Part shown: positions 9,730 to 18,633 of the stretch, one piece after another
How the letters are laid out: each line of letters opens with the position of its first letter
How positions within the stretch are numbered: position 1 is the stretch's first letter
DNA from: CAXTSE01 sp964246985
Lineage (GTDB): Bacteria > Actinomycetota > Actinomycetes > Actinomycetales > Microbacteriaceae
Direction: 5' to 3'
Assembly: GCA_964246985.1 (NCBI GenBank)
Contig: CAXTSE010000001.1
Location: 248,001-312,000, forward strand
DNA: 64,000 nucleotides
Notes under the pieces: model-generated
Databases searched by the model: none
Told to the model about the DNA's origin: nothing
Seen by the model: the letters and a program-made list of their open reading frames with translations, nothing else
Program-made: the position numbers and the translations under genes

Positions 9730-12700
9730 CTACGGGAGGTGTGAGAAGGCGACCTGAGGAAGCGGGTCGAAATCAGCGGCGGCGGTTGCCCAGGGATAGC
9801 GGAAGACCATCCAGTACTTGCCCTTGAAGATCTGTAGCTCCCCGAAGCCGCCGACGGTCTTGAAGTAGGCGACGTCTCCGTACCCGCTCACCGGGGTTCC
9901 TGTCGACGCTGCGGTTCGCAAGTCGTCCATCGTTCCGCGGTCCTTGATCGATGCGACCGAGATCTCCATCGTCACACCGCCGGTTTCGCGGATCGCCTGG
10001 CAACCCAATCCGTTCCACGACTGTGCCTTCTGAGCGGGCGAGCCGGCCGTCGGCGTCCAGGTTCCCCCCAAGTAGAGGTTGGGGTCGTAGTCGTACATTT
10101 CCTGCGGGGTAATCAGCTGAGAGCACCCGATCGTGATCGGGTCGCCTATCGCCGAAACTGGCGGCTCGGAGTCGTTAGGGGAAAGAACGTTCTGCAGCTT
10201 TGCGAGCTGAGTTGACGAGACTACGCCTGGGAAAACGCCCGGACGGTAGATCCGGCCTTCCCAGACTGCGGTCGTGACCCAGGTACCTGTGTAAGCGCAA
10301 TTACCGCCGACGCAGAACCAGTCCGCGGAAGAGGTGTCATTGGCCGGGACAGACTGCGGGGCGATGCCGGACGAAACGATGCTGTCGTTGACAAGAACCC
10401 GAAGGTTCTGGTTCACCGAATCCCACACGCCAGTGAGCATGATCCAGGTGCCCTTTTGAAGGGTCGCGCCGGTAGCGCAAACCTGGTTCTGGTTCACCAA
10501 AGAGGTGCGGCAGAACCGTGTCTTCCCCGCACCATCGGTTCCGAGGGAAAAGGCGGCCGTGCTGCCGGACTGCTGCGACACCGCTGTGTGCGCGACGGCG
10601 CCAGCGGTTGGAGAAAGGTAGACCCACGCTGTTGCCGTGAAGCTGCCCTTGGTATCGATCGCGGGCCGCTCGGCGGCACTGGCACCGGACCCTGACGCGT
10701 AACGAAGCGTGGTGGTAGGAATTCCGTCGAAGTCGTCGGTTGTGAGTGGATTGACTGATGAGAACGATGTCGTGTTCAGTACTTGCCGTGTCGTGCTCCC
10801 CGAGGAGCCGGCGGTGGTGTTGAGGTCGGGCACGGCCGTCGCGGATGCGGCGAGGTCGGTTGAATCCCAGATATGCCCTTGAGCGTTGCTGACCCCAACA
10901 GTGTCCGGCGACGCGGTAATTTTCAGCGATCCGGCGCTATACGTGGCACCGGACACCGAAACGCGTCCAGCGTCGTTGTAGCTCGCGACCCAGAGCGTCG
11001 ACACCGTGTCGATCGGAGCAACCGAGACGTTGGCCGCGTTGAGGCTCCCGCTGTCAGGGCAGACGTAGCGTACTGCGCCAGAGCCAGATCCGCACGGCGG
11101 CAGCGCTGCGCCCGGAACGATCGCGGTTGTCGCGGGCGTCGAGGTAGGTGTCGCGTTACCAATGACCCACCAGAATGCGAACAACTTCACGCCGTCAGTT
11201 GCTTTCGATCCGAACGTAACGGTCAGCGATTTGCCTACTACCAGCGCCGTACTCGAGGTCTTGACCACTGTTGGCGCCGTTGGGCTGGTCGTCACACTTC
11301 GGAAGTAGCAATCTCCTGATGCGGGGCTCACCCCTCCAACGCCGTCGTTGGTAGTGGCATGCCATTTGAACACACCACCGGCAACGAACGTGTTCGCTGC
11401 GACGGAGACGCTGGATGCACCGGATCCGGTTCGCGAACTTGCTGGCGCGGAACTGTACGCAGTGGGCGACACGCCGTCGATGTTGAACGTGGTTGACAGG
11501 TTCTGACCGGCGTCCGCGTCGCTGACGTTCGCCTGGAAGGTCACGGGCTGCGTTCCATCGAGCGGAGTCGGGTTGGAAGCGTCGGTCGAGCAATTGCGTA
11601 CTGGGCTGGTGTAGGTCAGACCAGAGGGCGTGGCCGGCACGCTGTTGTACGTGACGGTCAGAGTCGCACCCTGAGCCCACTTCTTCCAGCCGGCGTTGTC
11701 GCCTTCGTTGTTGGCGCGGAGCGCGAGCGTGGTTTGGCTGGCGCCGGCTGCGGCCGCTTGCTGAGCCCCAATGAGTGCGTTGAAGCCAACGGCGCTGCCG
11801 CAGCTACCTGGGGTTGCAGACCCGATTGCCTGTACGTAAACGCTTCCAGTCTGATTCCAAGTGCCACCGACCGGCGCGGCCGAGGTTGTCCACAGGTCGG
11901 CCTGCCGCGCAACCGCGCAGTTATACGCACCAGATAGAACGACCGAGAATTGTGCGGCGGAAACCTGCTTGCCAGCAATGCCCGCTGTGTTCATCGCCCA
12001 AAACGCGCGAGCGAGATGATTGCGGCTATCTGAGTTGGAGGCGCAGGTGGAGTTGCAGTACCCCATGCGCTGCACGCCGCCGGCTTGATTGCCGTTAAGG
12101 TAGGACTGAGTCGGGTAAGCCTGGTCCACGTACCAGAAACTGTTCTGATTGCCGCTCCAGTCAGGGTCAATGAATACCGGGTATTTCACCGCACGGGAGC
12201 CCAATGCGTCTTTGACACGTAGAGTCACAGCGGCAGTCGAAATGTCCTGTTCGACTGGTGTGGGCATAATGCGCCCAGCCGGCCCGGCCGCGTCAGACCC
12301 GCCAGTCGAGTCCCACCAAGTCGGCGCGGATGCCGTGAGGCCGCCGCTACCGGGTGCCGAGATTCGCGCGTTGCCTGACACGTCGGCGGAGACGTCACCG
12401 CCCGAGACCCCGAACCGGACGGCGGCCAAGAGAGGGTTGGTTGCAGCCGCGGCGGTTTTGACGACGAGCACCTCAGACATCCCGGTCGCGGTCGCGGTCG
12501 CTCTCAGGTCTACGCCTGGTAGGACTTCGCGGTAGGTGACTACGGCGCCCTCGACAATTGGGGCGGGCAGCGCGCCGAACGGTGACGCTTCCTCGATCCA
12601 GTGGCCGCCAGAATCCCGGATACGTGCGAGCGGGCCTCGCCCGCCTGCGGAAAACTCCACGGGAATCGCGGCGACACGCGGGCGATAAGTAGCACCGTCA

Positions 12701-13044
12701 GCCGACTTCGCGAGAGCGAGATCGATCGCCTTCCACTCACCGTCGACGTTGGCCCGCTGCGGCAGCGCGGAACTCACGAACTGCATTGCGCCGTCAGGAA
12801 GCGCCCGAGTAAGCGTCGACTCCGTGGTGAGCGAATTGACTAGAACCGAGTGGCCAAAACGCGCCGCGATCTCGCGCGCAGTTGCCTCATCCGCGGCGGC
12901 CGGTGAGTCGACCACTACGTCGGACGCTGCCTGGTTGGCCACCACAGCGGCCGGGCCCGCCATTGCCGGCGCCGCAACTGCTGTGGACGCGAGCACTACA
13001 ACGACCAAAATGAGCGCTCCAAAGGGAGCGAAGTGACCTCGCAC
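9730..13044 (-). CDS. Large secreted LamG-domain protein partnered with RHS
   Basis: A 1104-residue exported protein with an N-terminal signal peptide (LILVVVVLASTAVAAPAMAG). The middle carries Ig-like sections (about residues 470-600) and a LamG/concanavalin-like domain at ~760-960 (FTATAWVYLSP, FCRTSLVNQNQVCA, TGVWDSVNQNLRVLVND). The last ~140 residues (CSQLITPQEMYDYDP, WNGLGCQAI) look like a separate domain reminiscent of the DUF3558 lipoproteins. Proteins of this architecture commonly precede RHS genes in actinobacteria, and here the RHS start is 70 bp downstream on the same strand. It probably acts at the cell surface with the RHS protein. The start is a GTG; the role is inferred. Confidence 0.8.
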   Translation of the reverse strand: MRGHFAPFGALILVVVVLASTAVAAPAMAGPAAVVANQAASDVVVDSPAAADEATAREIAARFGHSVLVNSLTTESTLTRALPDGAMQFVSSALPQRANVDGEWKAIDLALAKSADGATYRPRVAAIPVEFSAGGRGPLARIRDSGGHWIEEASPFGALPAPIVEGAVVTYREVLPGVDLRATATATGMSEVLVVKTAAAATNPLLAAVRFGVSGGDVSADVSGNARISAPGSGGLTASAPTWWDSTGGSDAAGPAGRIMPTPVEQDISTAAVTLRVKDALGSRAVKYPVFIDPDWSGNQNSFWYVDQAYPTQSYLNGNQAGGVQRMGYCNSTCASNSDSRNHLARAFWAMNTAGIAGKQVSAAQFSVVLSGAYNCAVARQADLWTTSAAPVGGTWNQTGSVYVQAIGSATPGSCGSAVGFNALIGAQQAAAAGASQTTLALRANNEGDNAGWKKWAQGATLTVTYNSVPATPSGLTYTSPVRNCSTDASNPTPLDGTQPVTFQANVSDADAGQNLSTTFNIDGVSPTAYSSAPASSRTGSGASSVSVAANTFVAGGVFKWHATTNDGVGGVSPASGDCYFRSVTTSPTAPTVVKTSSTALVVGKSLTVTFGSKATDGVKLFAFWWVIGNATPTSTPATTAIVPGAALPPCGSGSGAVRYVCPDSGSLNAANVSVAPIDTVSTLWVASYNDAGRVSVSGATYSAGSLKITASPDTVGVSNAQGHIWDSTDLAASATAVPDLNTTAGSSGSTTRQVLNTTSFSSVNPLTTDDFDGIPTTTLRYASGSGASAAERPAIDTKGSFTATAWVYLSPTAGAVAHTAVSQQSGSTAAFSLGTDGAGKTRFCRTSLVNQNQVCATGATLQKGTWIMLTGVWDSVNQNLRVLVNDSIVSSGIAPQSVPANDTSSADWFCVGGNCAYTGTWVTTAVWEGRIYRPGVFPGVVSSTQLAKLQNVLSPNDSEPPVSAIGDPITIGCSQLITPQEMYDYDPNLYLGGTWTPTAGSPAQKAQSWNGLGCQAIRETGGVTMEISVASIKDRGTMDDLRTAASTGTPVSGYGDVAYFKTVGGFGELQIFKGKYWMVFRYPWATAAADFDPLPQVAFSHLP

Positions 13045-13597
13045 GACCGTGACCTCGTTCTATCGAGGTGACAAGTCGTCACCAATAGTCGTGAGGTTAT
13101 TTAGGCACGAGAGATGCTCGCAAGTCAGCATTTTAGAGGACAACGCTTATGGAACCAGAGGCTGCTTTACGGGAAGAACCCAGGTACTACGTGTAATCGA
13201 TTTTGCGGTACACCAGGCTGTTCGCGTCAGCGTCCCCGCTTGCGGCGGGTGCGTGGCCGCCGTCGCCTCATGGTCAGTGCGATGGAAACGAAAGACGCAA
13301 CTCGAGCAGCATCTTCATAGGAACCCGCCGTCACCCGGTCGTTCCGGAGGTGTGGCGAGCTGATGATGAATTTGCTGATTCGGGATAGAGGCCAGGCCCC
13401 CTGAGAGTCATATTGGGGGACAGCCGTCCAGCCCAGCTCCGGCTCCTCCCTTCGTGTTTTGCGGTCTGAAGTTGAGGCACCCGTCTCGCCGGCCGCTTAC
13501 AGACGCTGTCGATCCGACTGCGGTCAGTGGTCGTGCGCCGACCGCCGGATCGATCACGCTGAGCGCGCAGCGCATCATTCGGTGCCTCGGCGAAGGG
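13045..13597. other. Gene-poor gap between RHS locus and nucleotide operon
   Basis: About 550 bp without a convincing gene. Short open frames on both strands have atypical composition and no family signature. The left end must hold the promoter of the LamG gene; no clear -35/-10 pair or hairpin was picked out. Confidence 0.4.
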
Positions 13598-14296
13598 TCA
13601 GCTGGAACTGACGACGCGGTCGAGCCTCGCCTCGAGATCGTCGAGGACGAACTCAAGCCAATCGACCGCCTCCGATAGATTGCTGATCGAGCGGTCGTGG
13701 TAATACCGATAAATGCTCCCCCTGGTGCCGTTCGGGGGAAACTCAGCCGCGAGGGCGCTGAGCAGGACCTCGGAAGCTATGTCCAAGATAACGCCGCCGC
13801 TGTACCCAATGGAGTAGACGGCCGGTCGAAGCTGTTCGGCCTCACGCACGGCTTTGGGTATGGCCCAGTACCGCCGATGTAGTAGGGCGAGCCGGAGCGG
13901 CATCTGAGCGGCACGCGCTTGATCTAAATGGCGAGCCGCGTTGACCTGTAGCTCCGAGAATGTAGTGAGCGTGACATTGCTGTTCACGGCGGCCTCGTAG
14001 GCTCCCCTCTGGAACGCGCTTTCCGAAACGAGAATTCCACGGTCGGCTCCCACATCTTCCACGATGGTCCGCAGGGCCAGCACGTGCAGCTTGCTTATCG
14101 AACGATGATGGCGCTTGCACTCGACAAGCCACCGCAGCGATAGGCCAGCGTGGGAAAACTCGACAACTACATCGATGTCATGCCTGGTGCGCGCTCCTAC
14201 AATCTCTACGTCGCACGTCGCCGACATACCGAGTGTCTGGAAGAAGTCGCGCACGCTCAGCTGATACGCGTGCCAATCAGTAGGCGCGGGTCTCAT
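13598..14296 (-). CDS. Mrr-type restriction endonuclease-like protein
   Basis: A 232-residue protein whose N-terminal half carries a PD-(D/E)XK nuclease core: HDIDVVVEF (Asp42) followed by WLVECKRHH (Glu59-Cys-Lys61), then a helix and strand of the Mrr type (LRTIVEDVGADRGILVSESAF). Such domains cleave DNA, often modified DNA, or in some systems RNA. The C-terminal ~110 residues are unassigned. The start overlaps the end of the DUF7002 gene by 20 bp, making it the last gene of the seven-gene operon. It may be the nuclease effector of that system. The domain call is solid, the substrate is unknown. Confidence 0.75.
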   Translation of the reverse strand: MRPAPTDWHAYQLSVRDFFQTLGMSATCDVEIVGARTRHDIDVVVEFSHAGLSLRWLVECKRHHRSISKLHVLALRTIVEDVGADRGILVSESAFQRGAYEAAVNSNVTLTTFSELQVNAARHLDQARAAQMPLRLALLHRRYWAIPKAVREAEQLRPAVYSIGYSGGVILDIASEVLLSALAAEFPPNGTRGSIYRYYHDRSISNLSEAVDWLEFVLDDLEARLDRVVSSS

Positions 14297-14942
14297 CGAT
14301 CAACACATCGCCTCGCCACCGTTGGACACTCAGGACATGGGACGCAACATCCGGGACGCCGCCGACGACGCACAACTCCGCGATGGTGTTCTGCAACGTC
14401 CGTCCCCTCCGACGATCGGCAAAGGGGTAGTCCTCAATCGATTCAAAAGTGGAAGCGCCACGAAGGGGAGCATTTGCCTGAATGGTCGCCCCGGAATTGA
14501 TAGGTGACAACTGAATACTCGGCAGGTGTGCTCTGACCAAGGATTCCGTGTCGACCACAATTACATCCTGCTCGAGCGATCGGTAGCGAGTCGCGCCGAG
14601 CAACCCTTGGAGCCGGCTTGGGTGCAACCAGAAGAAGACTCGAGAATTTAGAACTCGAACCCACCCTTCGACGGACATGCCGACAATCCGCGAGGACGCG
14701 AACACGGGCCTGAGTGCTGCCTGATCGCGAACCACTACTGGGCCGAGAATTGGGTGATCGAGGGCGATTGAGCGAGGTCGGTGCGATGTGGCGATCTCTC
14801 TAATCTGAGCGGGCGAGAGACCGGAGGTGTTCGCAATTTGATCTGTCGTCCAGAGACCATTGTCGCGGATCGACGGCCAAGAGCCGGCGGTAGCCATGTG
14901 AAAAAGACGCGGGTACTGGTCGATTAGCTGTGTGACCTCCAT
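14277..14942 (-). CDS. DUF7002/DarT-like putative ADP-ribosyltransferase
   Basis: A 221-residue protein opening with YPRLFHMATAGSWPSIRDNG, the pattern (His15, then a Ser-Ile-x-x-Asn/His-Gly-Leu turn) seen in DUF7002 proteins and in the DarT/2'-phosphotransferase-like branch of the ART fold. It continues with NSRVFFWLHPSRLQGLLG and ends with AELCVVGGVPDVASHV, where such folds usually carry the second half of the NAD site. Assignment to an ADP-ribosyltransferase fold is by motif shape; activity is not shown by the sequence. Its ATG overlaps the stop of the kinase-PurZ-like gene by one base (TAATG), indicating coupling. A macro-domain gene in the same operon strengthens the ADP-ribose link. Confidence 0.6.
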   Translation of the reverse strand: MEVTQLIDQYPRLFHMATAGSWPSIRDNGLWTTDQIANTSGLSPAQIREIATSHRPRSIALDHPILGPVVVRDQAALRPVFASSRIVGMSVEGWVRVLNSRVFFWLHPSRLQGLLGATRYRSLEQDVIVVDTESLVRAHLPSIQLSPINSGATIQANAPLRGASTFESIEDYPFADRRRGRTLQNTIAELCVVGGVPDVASHVLSVQRWRGDVLIDETRAY

Positions 14943-16588
14943 TAGCGGGCCCTCCTGTCAATGAGGCTTCTTAGGTCGAAACCAGTGCCGATAAGTGTGA
15001 CCGGCACGCCGGCCACACGCTCAATCTCTTCGACAAAGTCGATGGTGCTCGGAGTCAGCTGGTCGTAGCGTCTCGCATTTTTGTTGGAGGCTGCGATGTA
15101 GTCGGCGAACGTTAGAGCAATCTCAGTCGCCCCGTTCAGTTCCGCGGCGCGAGCCAGCATGCTCCAATCAAACTCCCCGACACGTCGCTGGGTGCCGCTC
15201 ACTGAGCCCTTTTCTGTGGAGAGCAAATCTGCCTCAACATTCCCGGACCGGTCTGCGACTTCCGCCCAGGACAGCTCCCAGGACATTCCTCCGGAATCGC
15301 CCTCGACCGGGCTTCCGACGCGAATGGGATACGTTCGGACAACCATGATGACGCGTCGGACCCGGTGGATTCCGATGCCCGCTTCTGCGAGGCAACCGTT
15401 CGTTGTTGTGTCCCGGCTCGTCACGAACGGATACTGCCCGTGATACAGGCTGAGTGCGGTCCCTTGTGTCCCCTCCAACAACACACGTCGATCCTCCGCG
15501 AAGGCCTGCTCCAAAATCTCCTCACTTACACAGATGAACGGCTGAAGTTCAAGTACGTCCTTCGCGAAGCGAACCGGCGTCGGGTCCACCCGACCCATAA
15601 TGCGACGCGCAGCTGCCGCTCCACCGCCCTTGCCGGTGGAGCCGATCGACCGACTCATATCCCCCTCGGCGGCTTTGTCCTCATCTTCGATGATCAAAGC
15701 TTGTGGATCGATGAACAACCGACCCACCTCAACTTCACAGTCGCTGATCTCTCCTAAAAGCACATCGAGATCCAGCGTGGCCCCAGGCCCAATCACGAGG
15801 GTCGCTGTTGCATTTGCCAACGTACCGCTTGGCAGTAGGCGGTGTGTGTACGGAGGGTCGGTCGGCACCTTGTGGCCCGCATTTGGTCCACCGACCCGCA
15901 TGAGGACGTCGTAGTCATTGGCGATGTGGAAAGCGATGTTGCCTTTGCCTTCGCTGCCGTACTGACCGCCGATCAGGACGTCGACGACACGGTTGCCTCG
16001 CGAGGGCATCACACGCAGAGCGGCAGCGGCCCTCGCCAAGACGTCATGGCGGGTGTTGCGCTCGGTGTCGATCGAGACGTCCGCCTGATCCTTGAGCTGC
16101 CCGATCGCCGCTTCCGTAGGGTTCTCTGCGACCTCGCCGTACGTGTTCATCTCGGTTATGGGACTTTCGGCCCTGCGTGATTCGTACCGTTCCGAAAGAA
16201 CGTCGGTCGGGGCGTCCAGGTTGATGTGAACTACCTGCATAGGAAAGGCCGACCGCAGGAACTCGATCTGCTCGTGACGACGGATGGAGTCGACGACAAT
16301 GCGATCTCCACGCAGCTCGCCGTCCGCCAGCCATTGACCGATGCCCTGAGCCACCCACTCTCCACCGGTGGAACGGTCGAGCTCATCTCCGTACTCCTGC
16401 AGAGCCCGCCGATCGAGATTGAGTGCTACGCCTCTCTGTGTTGCGATCTCGCGCAAGAGTTCTTGCGTGCGGACATGCTCAAACCCGTAACGCTCAGCGA
16501 GAGAGTTGGCCAGTGTGCTCTTTCCCGAGCCAACTGGCCCGCTGATGACGACGACGCGGCGATTGGTCGACTCAGCACGACTCATCAA
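14942..16588 (-). CDS. P-loop kinase fused to PurZ-like adenylosuccinate synthetase homologue
   Basis: A two-domain 548-residue protein. Residues 1-195 are a small P-loop kinase (GPVGSGKST at 17-25, Arg-rich lid near 134-140) resembling dephospho-CoA or deoxynucleotide kinases. Residues 200-548 are a reduced adenylosuccinate synthetase: GGQYGSEGKG (207-216), GGPNAGHK (233-240), EGTQGT (372-377), HGQYPFVTS (383-391), SVSGTQRRVG (462-471). The catalytic Asp of PurA (GDEGKG) is Ser212 here. The usual TKLD base-recognition motif is TFAD. Phage PurZ, which condenses dGMP with aspartate for 2-aminoadenine synthesis, is reported to carry a similar Asp replacement. A (d)GMP-type substrate is therefore plausible but inferred. 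The start overlaps the upstream gene by ATGA. Confidence 0.82.
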   Translation of the reverse strand: MMSRAESTNRRVVVISGPVGSGKSTLANSLAERYGFEHVRTQELLREIATQRGVALNLDRRALQEYGDELDRSTGGEWVAQGIGQWLADGELRGDRIVVDSIRRHEQIEFLRSAFPMQVVHINLDAPTDVLSERYESRRAESPITEMNTYGEVAENPTEAAIGQLKDQADVSIDTERNTRHDVLARAAAALRVMPSRGNRVVDVLIGGQYGSEGKGNIAFHIANDYDVLMRVGGPNAGHKVPTDPPYTHRLLPSGTLANATATLVIGPGATLDLDVLLGEISDCEVEVGRLFIDPQALIIEDEDKAAEGDMSRSIGSTGKGGGAAAARRIMGRVDPTPVRFAKDVLELQPFICVSEEILEQAFAEDRRVLLEGTQGTALSLYHGQYPFVTSRDTTTNGCLAEAGIGIHRVRRVIMVVRTYPIRVGSPVEGDSGGMSWELSWAEVADRSGNVEADLLSTEKGSVSGTQRRVGEFDWSMLARAAELNGATEIALTFADYIAASNKNARRYDQLTPSTIDFVEEIERVAGVPVTLIGTGFDLRSLIDRRAR

Positions 16589-17943
16589 CGGGACGGCCTC
16601 TCGTGAGGTTTCGTATGTACCACTACTCGGATTCCCCTCGCGGCAAGGTGTTCGTCAAGGAGAGCTTCGATGCGATCCCAGCGGCCCGCGGCTTGCCCTG
16701 CTCCTAGGCGGGGAACGTGGACCGTGGCGCTCGTTCGTTCCGCCTCGGCCCTAACGGCGTCGAGCCCTCGAGCGAGGGCGTCGTACCGCAACTGGCCTTT
16801 GCTTCCGTAGCCCTCTTGAGCGACGACAGTCGCGATGGCCACACTGCGATCGCTCGCGGTTCGACCGACAAGATGCACGTTCCCGAGGTCGAGGTGCGCC
16901 GGATCGCTAAGCGTCCACATTCGATATGACTGAGCAAGGTCAGGGAATCGAGATGCAAGTCGCGCGCCGACGCCCATTCGACTCCAGGCCCTCACCGAGT
17001 CCGAAGACACGTGCATGAAGATGACGTTGGCGTCATCGGTTTCCAGGAGATCGGCGACCACGTGTTCGACAAGAGGGTGCGCTCTCGACAGCTCGGGCTC
17101 GACCAGCGCCAGCACCCGCGACCCGCGGCGACCAGCATATGGGGGAGCGCCCACCGCTTGCGCGCGGAACCGATGGCCCCCAACGGCGAGCGGTCCCCGC
17201 GCAGTTTGCCCTACCGCTACTACGGCGGCCAGCGCCTGGGCGTTTTGGACAGTCGACCCGTGGGCCAGCCCGCGCAAGGGGTCGCCGACTGCTACTGAGC
17301 TCGCGAAGTGCGCGTAGTCGACGCGAACTGATGTCGAACTGATTCGACTCGCTGCAACCAACGCTATTGGCCGCGACGCGAGCGTCACGAAACGACGAAG
17401 CATCGCCTCAGTCGAGACGTCCCATTTCCTGCGTTGCTCCATCAGGAAGTCGATGTCGGTGTCTGAGTTAGTCAGACCAGCCATGCCTTCGGCTGGAACA
17501 AGAAGATCCGACGCGATCAAATTGCAGAGCAGCTCCAACTCCCAATCGTCGTCGGATCCGGCGGCGACGGCACCCAACGGCGTCCTCTGACGCAACTTCT
17601 CTCGTACATCAGGGAACTGTGCGTGCGCTAATTCGTGGGCGATGTTGAACCGCAACCGCCCACGCGGGCGGGAGGGGTTGTAGCTAATAGCGAGGGGGCT
17701 GTCGCTTGTACTGTCGACCACCTCGATCTGAGCGTCGCCAACATCATTTGCAGCTCGCAGAACGATGGCTTCAGATCTAACGAGACCGAGCACGTCGACC
17801 GGTGGACCGCCCAGTCCTAGCGATTCCGCCCGTGCCCGCAAGGCGTCGGCGGTCCGAGAAGCGACGATTAGGGGATCTTCGCCTTGGGCCCAAGCGATCA
17901 CCGAGGGGTTCGTCCAAGCTTCAAGACCGCTCTCGGTACTCAC
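16585..17943 (-). CDS. ImmA/IrrE metallopeptidase-macro domain fusion
   Basis: A 452-residue protein. The N-terminal part (about 1-200) is an ImmA/IrrE-type zinc metallopeptidase: RFNIAHELAHAQF with HELAH at 103-107, followed by ELLCNLIASDLLVPAE containing the third ligand. The last ~105 residues read as a macro domain of the TARG1/DarG-like kind (GQLRYDALARGLDAV, TVHVPRLGAGQAAGRWDRI). Macro domains bind or remove ADP-ribose. The middle ~140 residues are unassigned. It lies nine bases after the MazG gene and overlaps the kinase-PurZ-like gene by ATGA. With the ART-like protein it could form an ADP-ribosylation/reversal or sensor pair. The fusion is unusual; the biological role is inferred. 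Confidence 0.75.
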   Translation of the reverse strand: MSTESGLEAWTNPSVIAWAQGEDPLIVASRTADALRARAESLGLGGPPVDVLGLVRSEAIVLRAANDVGDAQIEVVDSTSDSPLAISYNPSRPRGRLRFNIAHELAHAQFPDVREKLRQRTPLGAVAAGSDDDWELELLCNLIASDLLVPAEGMAGLTNSDTDIDFLMEQRRKWDVSTEAMLRRFVTLASRPIALVAASRISSTSVRVDYAHFASSVAVGDPLRGLAHGSTVQNAQALAAVVAVGQTARGPLAVGGHRFRAQAVGAPPYAGRRGSRVLALVEPELSRAHPLVEHVVADLLETDDANVIFMHVSSDSVRAWSRMGVGARLASRFPDLAQSYRMWTLSDPAHLDLGNVHLVGRTASDRSVAIATVVAQEGYGSKGQLRYDALARGLDAVRAEAERTSATVHVPRLGAGQAAGRWDRIEALLDEHLAARGIRVVVHTKPHERPSR

Positions 17944-17952
17944 CCGATCAGG

Positions 17953-18603
17953 CTAGGGCAGGTCAAACAGAAACGGAGGTTGATCGAGAAGAACCCGCGC
18001 AATGTTCGGGGCCGAGAACCCGATTGGCTTCAGCACCTTGCCGTCAGCGCGCAAGACCGGTCGTCCATCTGACCCCACCTTGCTCATGTTCGACCGATGC
18101 ACTTCGCGTATGACGGCATCAAGGTCGATCCCATAAGTTAGCGCGGTTCCGTAGACCACGTAAACGATGTCCCCAAGTGCATCAGCTAGCGCAACCGTGT
18201 CCATGTCCCCGGATGCTTTTACAAACTCCTCAAACTCCTCACGAAGGAGCTCAACCCTGAGTTCTGCAAGAGAAGGGTCGATCCGGGTCTGCGGCCGGTC
18301 AGCTACCGGGAGCTCGAAAGTCAGATGGAACTCAGCGACAGCCGCTAAGGCGTCGCTCGCGTTGGACCGACCAAGATGAAGGGTGGGTCGGCGTACCACT
18401 TTAACCGGAACCGGCTGCAACCCAAGAGCGAACTCGGGCGTGTAAGTCGCCCCGCCGAGTACCTCAAGTTGATCCCTCATTCGCCTAATCAAATCACAGT
18501 CGACTCGTCTTCTCAGTTGCCACTTGAGTGCGGTCGCCAACCGGGCTGCTTGACAGTTGTCCTCGACAGCACGGGTCGCACGCACCCACAGGATCTCAGG
18601 CAT
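17953..18603 (-). CDS. MazG-like nucleotide pyrophosphohydrolase
   Basis: Residues ~85-205 form an all-alpha NTP pyrophosphohydrolase domain: LREEFEEF (EExxE at 122-126) and LADALGDIVYVVYG (DxxxD at 141-145), followed by EVHRSNMSKVGSDGRPVLR, typical of the actinobacterial PRA-PH/MazG family. These enzymes hydrolyse (d)NTPs to (d)NMPs plus pyrophosphate. In Z-genome phages a related enzyme (MazZ) supplies dGMP to PurZ, which fits the neighbouring PurZ-like gene. I list the ATG at 18603, 30 bp after the previous stop. An in-frame ATG at 18480 would remove a Cys/Arg-rich leader and could be the true start. The substrate is not readable from sequence. Confidence 0.8.
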   Translation of the reverse strand: MPEILWVRATRAVEDNCQAARLATALKWQLRRRVDCDLIRRMRDQLEVLGGATYTPEFALGLQPVPVKVVRRPTLHLGRSNASDALAAVAEFHLTFELPVADRPQTRIDPSLAELRVELLREEFEEFVKASGDMDTVALADALGDIVYVVYGTALTYGIDLDAVIREVHRSNMSKVGSDGRPVLRADGKVLKPIGFSAPNIARVLLDQPPFLFDLP

Positions 18604-18633
18604 ACGCCAGCACCAATCGGTGACGATGCGTGT

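Noticed and set aside
14942..16588. Housekeeping adenylosuccinate synthetase (purA)
   Set aside because: The N-terminal kinase, the Asp-to-Ser change, the missing TKLD motif and the accessory operon context argue against the housekeeping enzyme.
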